Assembly: GCA_029641185.1 (NCBI GenBank) | Contig: JAPWGK010000013.1 | Location: 1-64,000 of the forward strand | Direction of reading: 5' to 3' | Origin: Pseudofabraea citricarpa | Taxonomy: Eukaryota; Ascomycota; Leotiomycetes; Helotiales; Dermateaceae | DNA: 64,000 nucleotides | Part shown: positions 58,581 to 64,000 of the stretch, one piece after another | How the letters are laid out: the number at the start of each line of letters is the position of its first letter | Position numbering within the stretch: position 1 is the stretch's first letter | Translations under genes and position numbers: made by a program | Notes under the pieces: model-generated | Seen by the model: only the letters and a program-made list of their open reading frames with translations | Told to the model about the DNA's origin: nothing | The model's database searches: none

Positions 58581-58981
58581 AGAATTTATGGAAATTGACG
58601 CGCACTTTCTAGCGTTTCCGACATTAGGACTAGTTAGACAAGACGCCAAGTGATGGTTATAATAACAGTAAACATTACAGCAAGTGTAGTTTAGACCCTA
58701 AAAGAATGTCTGAAGCCAAATCTGAATGGTGAGATCGCAAAGTCACATGATACTTCCTATCTTTCGGTGGGGCACGACGGCAGATGTCAAGACCGAGGCA
58801 ATCGCATGCAATCACAAGCTGGAGGAATCCGTCGTACTTCAACCTCAACTTTCACGTCAACATCACCTCTCATCTCTCATTACAAGCCCTCCTTCCAATC
58901 CCGTTCGCCTAAACAACGCGCTCAAGAGTATCTGATCCATCAGTTCCCAATCCTTATCACTCACCGCATCCAACCGTCACA
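58581..58981. promoter_or_regulatory. PEX11 upstream region
   Basis: 401 bp. The last 150 bp is C-rich, as in fungal leaders. No motif identified. Confidence 0.45.
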
Positions 58982-59756
58982 ATGGTCGCCGATTCGCTCG
59001 TATACCACCCATCCGTGGCGCACTATCTAAAGTTCGTCTCGACGACAGTAGGACGGGACAAGATTCTACGAACACTGCAGTACTTCGCACGCTTCTACTC
59101 GTGGTATCTATTCCGGACGAACGGGACACCTGGGGAGATCGCGCCATGGGAGGCGATCAAGAAGCAGTTCGGGCTGGCGCGCAAGCTGATGCGCGTGGGC
59201 AAGAACGTCGAGCACTTCAAAGCCGCGGCTATCGCCGCGGACAGCAAGGGCCTCGATCCTATTGTCAAGTACTGCGCTGTTGGCAGGCAGCTGGGTTATG
59301 CTGGATACCTCACTTTTGATATGGCGACGGTCTTGGATGCTGCTGGCATAAGGAAGAATGCTGCGACTAAGAATCTCCAGACTCAGGCGTACAGATTCTG
59401 GTTTATGGGCCTCTTATTTAGTGCTGTTAGTGGCTCGTACAAGATGTATACGCTTAGAATACAGGAGAGCAAGATTGACAAGAAGGATGGTGAGGGTGTT
59501 GTGGCTAGCAAAAGGATTGAGAAGTATGTAATTTCTTTCCCGGAGCTCGTGTTCGAGACATATATCACATGGATGCTAACTTTTGTAAATCAGGGAACGT
59601 GCTGCTACTAGCCTACAACTCCTCTCTGATCTTTGCGATCTATGCGTACCCAGCTCCGCACTTGGTTATACAAACTTCGACGATGGACTCGTAGGTTTGG
59701 CTGGAACAATGAGTAGTTTGATTGGAGTTTACGGCCAATGGAAGAAGACTGTTTAA
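58982..59756 (+). CDS. PEX11: Peroxisomal membrane protein, peroxisome division
   Basis: CDS join(58982..59523,59594..59756), 234 aa; 70-nt intron with a GCTAACT branch site. PEX11 bends the peroxisomal membrane and starts its division. VGRDKILRTLQYFARFYSWY is the conserved amphipathic N-terminal helix; LARKLMRVGKNVEHFKAA and the C-terminal LVGLAGTMSSLIGVYGQW are family blocks. Length fits. Intron removal gives KERAATSLQLLSDL at the junction. Confidence 0.94.
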
Positions 59757-60633
59757 AGTTAAGCCAGACAGAGGCAAATTCAGAGACAAGAATATACCAC
59801 TCTTATTCAAATTGTATCTCGAAGAGAAGAAAAATCAGATTATAGAGTCTCTAGAGCAGGCTAGGGGAGGGGTATAAGCGAGCGGGCGAGTAGTAGTTTG
59901 ATTCATTCCCTTTTCTAAAACCCTATCAAGTTTGGTTACGCATTTGTTATTATAGAAAACAATTTAGAGTTTTTATTCAATACCCTTCGCGTGTTAGGTA
60001 TATCAGACTGGCTATTCTCTTTGGACCTTACAAATTATCAACTCTACGAGAATGTAGCAGTACTGTCCTCGGCAATTACGAGGTAGAGGTCGTCCTTGAG
60101 GTACTTTAGGCAGTTTACCACGCATTGCAGAGTCAAGTATACGCCGCCTACCTTTGGCATTCCTTTTGAGCATATGGGCTATACAAGGTTATCGATTCCC
60201 TCTGGTCAATTATGGTGAATATTCATACGGACACTTTATGTTAGTTGATATAGTAAGCTTTGACGTTTTTCTGTGCTAAGTTTGATGAGGGGATTTGAAA
60301 TGCAAAGCCAGAAGTCATTGAATTTCCAATACTTTGTTTTGATACGCAACTTCGGAGACCGTCCCTCTGGAGGCTGGCACGGTGGCCCTTTCTACCCCTG
60401 CACGCTGCTAATATCAACAAATCAGCCTTAGTCGTTTCAACTTTCATCCTTTCACTTCATTCGATTGCAACCTGTCATTCTTACATCTTGCACCCAAATA
60501 CCCTTTTTATTTGATTACAGATCATATCAATTGTCTCCCATCGAACATTCGCCCTTGTCAACTCTACAGCCCCGCATTTGCACCGTGACCCCGCTATTCA
60601 TGTACTCTTGGCACTTCTGAGTGCATCTTCAAG
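59757..60633. promoter_or_regulatory. Spacer and palC upstream region
   Basis: 877 bp. The last 170 bp is C/T-rich leader. No specific site was identified. Confidence 0.45.
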
Positions 60634-62122
60634 ATGCCCTTTCCATTCGTACTTCCGACGACCTCATCGTTCTCGTTCTCAACATATTTCACTAGTGACT
60701 CTCATCCTTCGCTGCCCTTGCTAGCCAGTACATATCGCGGCGTGGTTCGAGAGACCCTCAAGAAGCACAAGCGGTTATCTCCGAGAGAACAGTCCTCTAA
60801 TCTCTCCTCGGTACTTCTCAGCCTGAACAACTACATTCCTTACCTACTCGCTGTCGATACTGGACTGGGAAGCCAGTCCGTGGCTGGGGAGCATCTTGAT
60901 GTCGTGCTAAAATCTACTCCCACTTTAGAATGGCGTCCGACTATCTCTGATAATACAGTCCCGGGACGAGAATCAGCTCGGATCAAGATCCAGTCCCTGG
61001 AATATGAGGTTTATTTTGTCTTGTCGACTTTAGCGTACACCTATACTCTACTTGCAAGGACATCTCTGCATCCGTTGTATTCTTCTGCTTCAGCCTCGCC
61101 TAGTAGCGAGCAGAGGACAGCAGCGATTACTACTGCCACAAAACATCTACTCTCAGCAGCCTCCATCCATAACTTCCTCACATCCCGGTCAGAGTCTTTA
61201 GCTACAGATTCGCCATGTCTAGATATCACAAAATCCACCTTCCGCGCATTAACGTCCCTTGCCCTAGCAGAAGCTACTCTGCTAGCAGTTTTAAAGGATG
61301 ATCCGTACCCAGCAGTAGTTGCACAAGATAGAAACAACAATGACAAGGAGTGGATGATTAAGGCTCCTGAGATTCCCAAGGTCAGAGCTCATCTGTTCGC
61401 TCGTCTATGTCTCGCAGCTGCCGAGCATGCAGCAAATGCATCTTCACTACTGCGGGCGAAAGCTGGCAAGGGAAAGATCGACGATGCTTTGTTGAAGTAT
61501 ACGGATGACTTGAGAAGATCTGGTCGAGGAAAGGCGTGCCGATTTTTTGGGATCGATGCCGAATTGGGAGGTCAGACGGGAACAGCTATCGCATGGACAC
61601 ATGCTGGTATGCAAGAGTTGGGACTTGTTGCAGGTGATGAAGGCAGTAAGAAGGGACCCAGCCTCGGGAAATTTAAGAAAGGGTGGACAGAGAAGCGTGA
61701 GGATAAAAAGGTCGAGAAGGGTACGGCTTGGGGATCGGATGGCGGGAAACTGGAAGAAAGCAGAGTTCTGGAGATATTGGATAAGAAATGGTCAAAGGAG
61801 AATGATACCGTAATTGAACCCGTATGTATTGACGGAAGTATGGCTGACGATATAGATCAACACTCAGCATATCCCTCCTATTGGTCCTCTCCTGGCCTCT
61901 ATGCCTTCTGGAAGAGAGATCCACTCTCTGAAGCCATTTCCTTCGCCTATGCTAGAACCACAGATCCTCAAGAGCATGCGAGCCCCGCCTGATAGGAATG
62001 ACGATTTTGAGAACGCGACTAGTTCGGATGAAGATGAGCCAAGTCAAGGTCAAGGCCGCGGTCCTGTTGGTGCGTTTCCAGGGACCAAAGATGATTATGC
62101 CGGGAGTGGGAGATATTATTGA
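60634..62122 (+). CDS. palC: pH-response regulator PalC (BRO1 domain)
   Basis: CDS join(60634..61821,61868..62122), 480 aa; 46-nt intron with GTATGT and a CTGAC branch site. PalC links the Pal ambient-pH pathway to ESCRT-III at the plasma membrane, leading to PacC processing. The BRO1 domain spans about 1-390: [52 protein letters not shown]. The spliced end has [13 protein letters not shown] and [17 protein letters not shown], both typical of PalC. Two 5' sites (GTAATT at 61810, GTATGT at 61822) keep frame; the latter was chosen for stronger consensus. Confidence 0.9.
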
Positions 62123-62459
62123 TAGCTGTCACTTTTAAAAAGAGAGATAATTCTTGTAGCGAGAGGCTTATTCTTGTGCCCATCAACCTGCTTGCACTGG
62201 TAGCTCTTGATAAAAACTTGATATCCTGATCGCCCAAGAAGTGACCGCTCAAAATACCTTTGGGTTAAATTCTTGCGTTTCTGTTCTTGTTTCTCTCACA
62301 GGATTCCCAAGATATCGTCATATTTTTCATTCTCTGTCAAAGTGGTTCTTTTGGGAGTAGCTTTTTGCCTGGTTACGGTGTATTTTCTTTCTCTTTTTCT
62401 TTTGAAACATTCCCGAAAGGATAGGTTGAACTCCTTCCGTTATTAAGAAGCACCTAAAC
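62123..62459. other. Convergent spacer between palC and GCV1
   Basis: 337 bp, T-rich around 62370-62410. No gene recognised. Confidence 0.5.
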
Positions 62460-63899
62460 TCACGCCGGAGTGATACCTTTCCAATACTTGCTCGGCACAA
62501 ATGGCATCTTAGTAACCGTAGCCTTCCTTGGCTTACCTCTTACTATTACTGTGACTTCAGTGCCGGATTTGTGGTCTCCATCCCTGATATACCCCATGGC
62601 GATAAACTTGCTCAGCGTTGGGCTAGGACATCCACTAGTGATGTTACCAATCTTTTCCCCTTTATCATTGACGATTTCCGCTCCCTCTCTAGCTGGCGCG
62701 CCCTCAACAATCAAGCCTACTCTCCGCCTCTCAACGCCGAGTCCGCCTTTGCTCTTTGGCACAAGTTGCTTTAGGATAACCTCTGCACCGTGGAAGCCGC
62801 CTTTAACTCTTCTCTCCTTGCCAATGATCCATGAAAGACCTGCCTCGACTGGTGTGACAGTGTCATCTAGATCGTGACCGTAAAGACACATTCCAGCCTC
62901 TAACCTTAAGCTATCTCTTGCGGCAAGACCTGCCAACTTTAGCCTATCTTCTGCTTCGTTTCCATCAGCAGCAGAGCCGGCTTCCAGAATGGTGACTGTC
63001 ACGAGCATGGTATCCTCTGGTTGTATAGAGATCTCAAACCCATCTTCTCCTGTGTATCCTCCACGGCTCACCAAGCAAAGCTTAGATCCACCATCTGTTT
63101 GGATCTCCAAGAATCTGGATTGCCCGAAAAGTAGCTGTTTCAAGTCAACATGGTCAGGATTAGTGAGAACACTAGTCAAGATCTCCTCGCTCAGTGGTCC
63201 CTGGAGAGCAATGAGCCCCTGATTTTCCAACACCTCCCATTGGACTGGTTCACCCCCATCTTCCAAGTACTCAGCCAATTGCTCCTTGAAGTATGCCAGG
63301 TCTTTCTCTCTGCATCCAGCATTTGTGACGACATAGTAATCTTGCGGTGCAAGACGAGTGATAATCGTATCGTCTACAATTCCACCAGTCCCTGGCCAAA
63401 GTAATACGCTGAGTGTCGAGTGATGTGGTGCCAATGCGGTCAGTCCGGCTGGTGTGATTCTCTGAAGAAATGTCGTTGCTCCAGGGCCCTCAAATTTGTG
63501 CTGCACCATATGCGAGACATCAAATATGGATGCGTGAGATCGTGTGAAGTGATGCGAAGCACTAATTGATTGCCCTTCATACGAAACTGGCATCTGGTAT
63601 CCGCCGAAAGGAACAAACTTGGCGCCTTCCAATTCGTGTAGCTCGTAGAGCGGGGTTTCTTTGAGCGTGGTCTCAGGCTCTACAGCTGTCGAGCTTCGGC
63701 GTATACATGTCTTCGCAGATATATGCTGGACGAGAGGCTCTCGTGCCGTGACCGGTCTTGAGAGCATCGCATTTTTGCAATAATGCGCTGCCGAAGCTGT
63801 CGAAAGCTGTCGATAAGGTCGCCCTGCAAGAGGTCGCACAGCAGATCGCTGAGCAACCAGAGAATCAGTAAGACTTACTACAGCTTTGACCCGCTTCAT
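62460..63899 (-). CDS. GCV1: Aminomethyltransferase, T-protein of the glycine cleavage system
   Basis: 479 aa, single exon. Transfers the one-carbon unit of glycine to tetrahydrofolate, releasing ammonia, in the mitochondrial matrix. Residues 1-75 are rich in Arg, Ser and Ala and read as a long presequence. Folate-binding fold: PFGGYQMPVSYEGQSISASH, SIFDVSHMVQHKFEGPGA, CLVSRGGYTGEDGFEIS, RLEAGMCLYGHDLDDTVTPV. C-terminal FIAMGYIRDG is the last family block. It is convergent with palC. It shares glycine/THF chemistry with HEM25 and the folate genes of this window. Confidence 0.94.
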   Translation of the reverse strand: MKRVKAVVSLTDSLVAQRSAVRPLAGRPYRQLSTASAAHYCKNAMLSRPVTAREPLVQHISAKTCIRRSSTAVEPETTLKETPLYELHELEGAKFVPFGGYQMPVSYEGQSISASHHFTRSHASIFDVSHMVQHKFEGPGATTFLQRITPAGLTALAPHHSTLSVLLWPGTGGIVDDTIITRLAPQDYYVVTNAGCREKDLAYFKEQLAEYLEDGGEPVQWEVLENQGLIALQGPLSEEILTSVLTNPDHVDLKQLLFGQSRFLEIQTDGGSKLCLVSRGGYTGEDGFEISIQPEDTMLVTVTILEAGSAADGNEAEDRLKLAGLAARDSLRLEAGMCLYGHDLDDTVTPVEAGLSWIIGKERRVKGGFHGAEVILKQLVPKSKGGLGVERRRVGLIVEGAPAREGAEIVNDKGEKIGNITSGCPSPTLSKFIAMGYIRDGDHKSGTEVTVIVRGKPRKATVTKMPFVPSKYWKGITPA

Positions 63900-64000
63900 G
63901 ATGGGCGAAGATGTGCTGTAAAAATCAATTTGGTCGGGGTGCAGTAAGTTGATATAAAGGATATATCAAAAGATAAGTTTGGAGGAAACTTAGATGAATA
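63900..64000. promoter_or_regulatory. GCV1 upstream edge
   Basis: Only 101 bp of GCV1 upstream region is inside the window. Confidence 0.4.

Overview
The window looks like nuclear DNA of a filamentous ascomycete (Pezizomycotina). Most genes have short introns (42-99 nt) with GT..AG ends and CTAAC/CTGAC-like branch sites. Promoters are pyrimidine-rich. The genes include typical fungal ones: palC, the DASH subunit SPC19, PEX11, a fungal-type MET2 and a GPI-anchored wall protein. The first 9.7 kb is a repeat almost stripped of CpA and TpG dinucleotides, which is the signature of repeat-induced point mutation (RIP). A Leotiomycete is a guess only.

Layout. 1-9700: RIP-ruined DNA holding a Ty3/Gypsy retrotransposon on the minus strand that runs off the left edge (integrase zinc region, RNase H, reverse transcriptase and protease all readable), then unrecognised RIP-hit DNA. 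9.77-9.91 kb: a small inverted-repeat element. 10.2-19.7 kb: ARA2-like reductase, HEM25 glycine carrier, an unknown protein, a dihydroneopterin-aldolase-type protein, RIB3 and MET2. 20.2-25.3 kb: a broken ADE8 (GAR transformylase), a GPI wall protein, an orphan promoter-like region and a Copia gag relic. 25.3-32.9 kb: a putatively acylated repeat protein, ABZ2, a carboxymuconolactone-decarboxylase-like (CMD) protein and a siderophore-type hydroxyornithine acyltransferase. 35.1-42.7 kb: FOL3, RIB5, RIB7, a PLP-homeostasis protein and LYS12. 45.3-53.9 kb: a membrane protein, ornithine aminotransferase, an AIM18-like mitochondrial protein, glutaredoxin, a POS5-like NAD kinase and a small secreted protein. 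55.1-64 kb: SPC19, a Sec2-domain protein, a RIP-damaged second copy of the CMD gene, PEX11, palC and GCV1.

The most striking theme is cofactor metabolism. Three riboflavin genes (RIB3, RIB5, RIB7) and three folate-type genes (dihydroneopterin aldolase-like, ABZ2, FOL3) lie within about 24 kb. FOL3 and RIB5 share a 382-bp divergent promoter. Users of folate and glycine (GCV1, HEM25, MET2 for methionine, and the dead ADE8) lie nearby. Whether this is a functional cluster or chance is inference. All 27 intact gene models were spliced by hand, and reading frame is kept across every intron.
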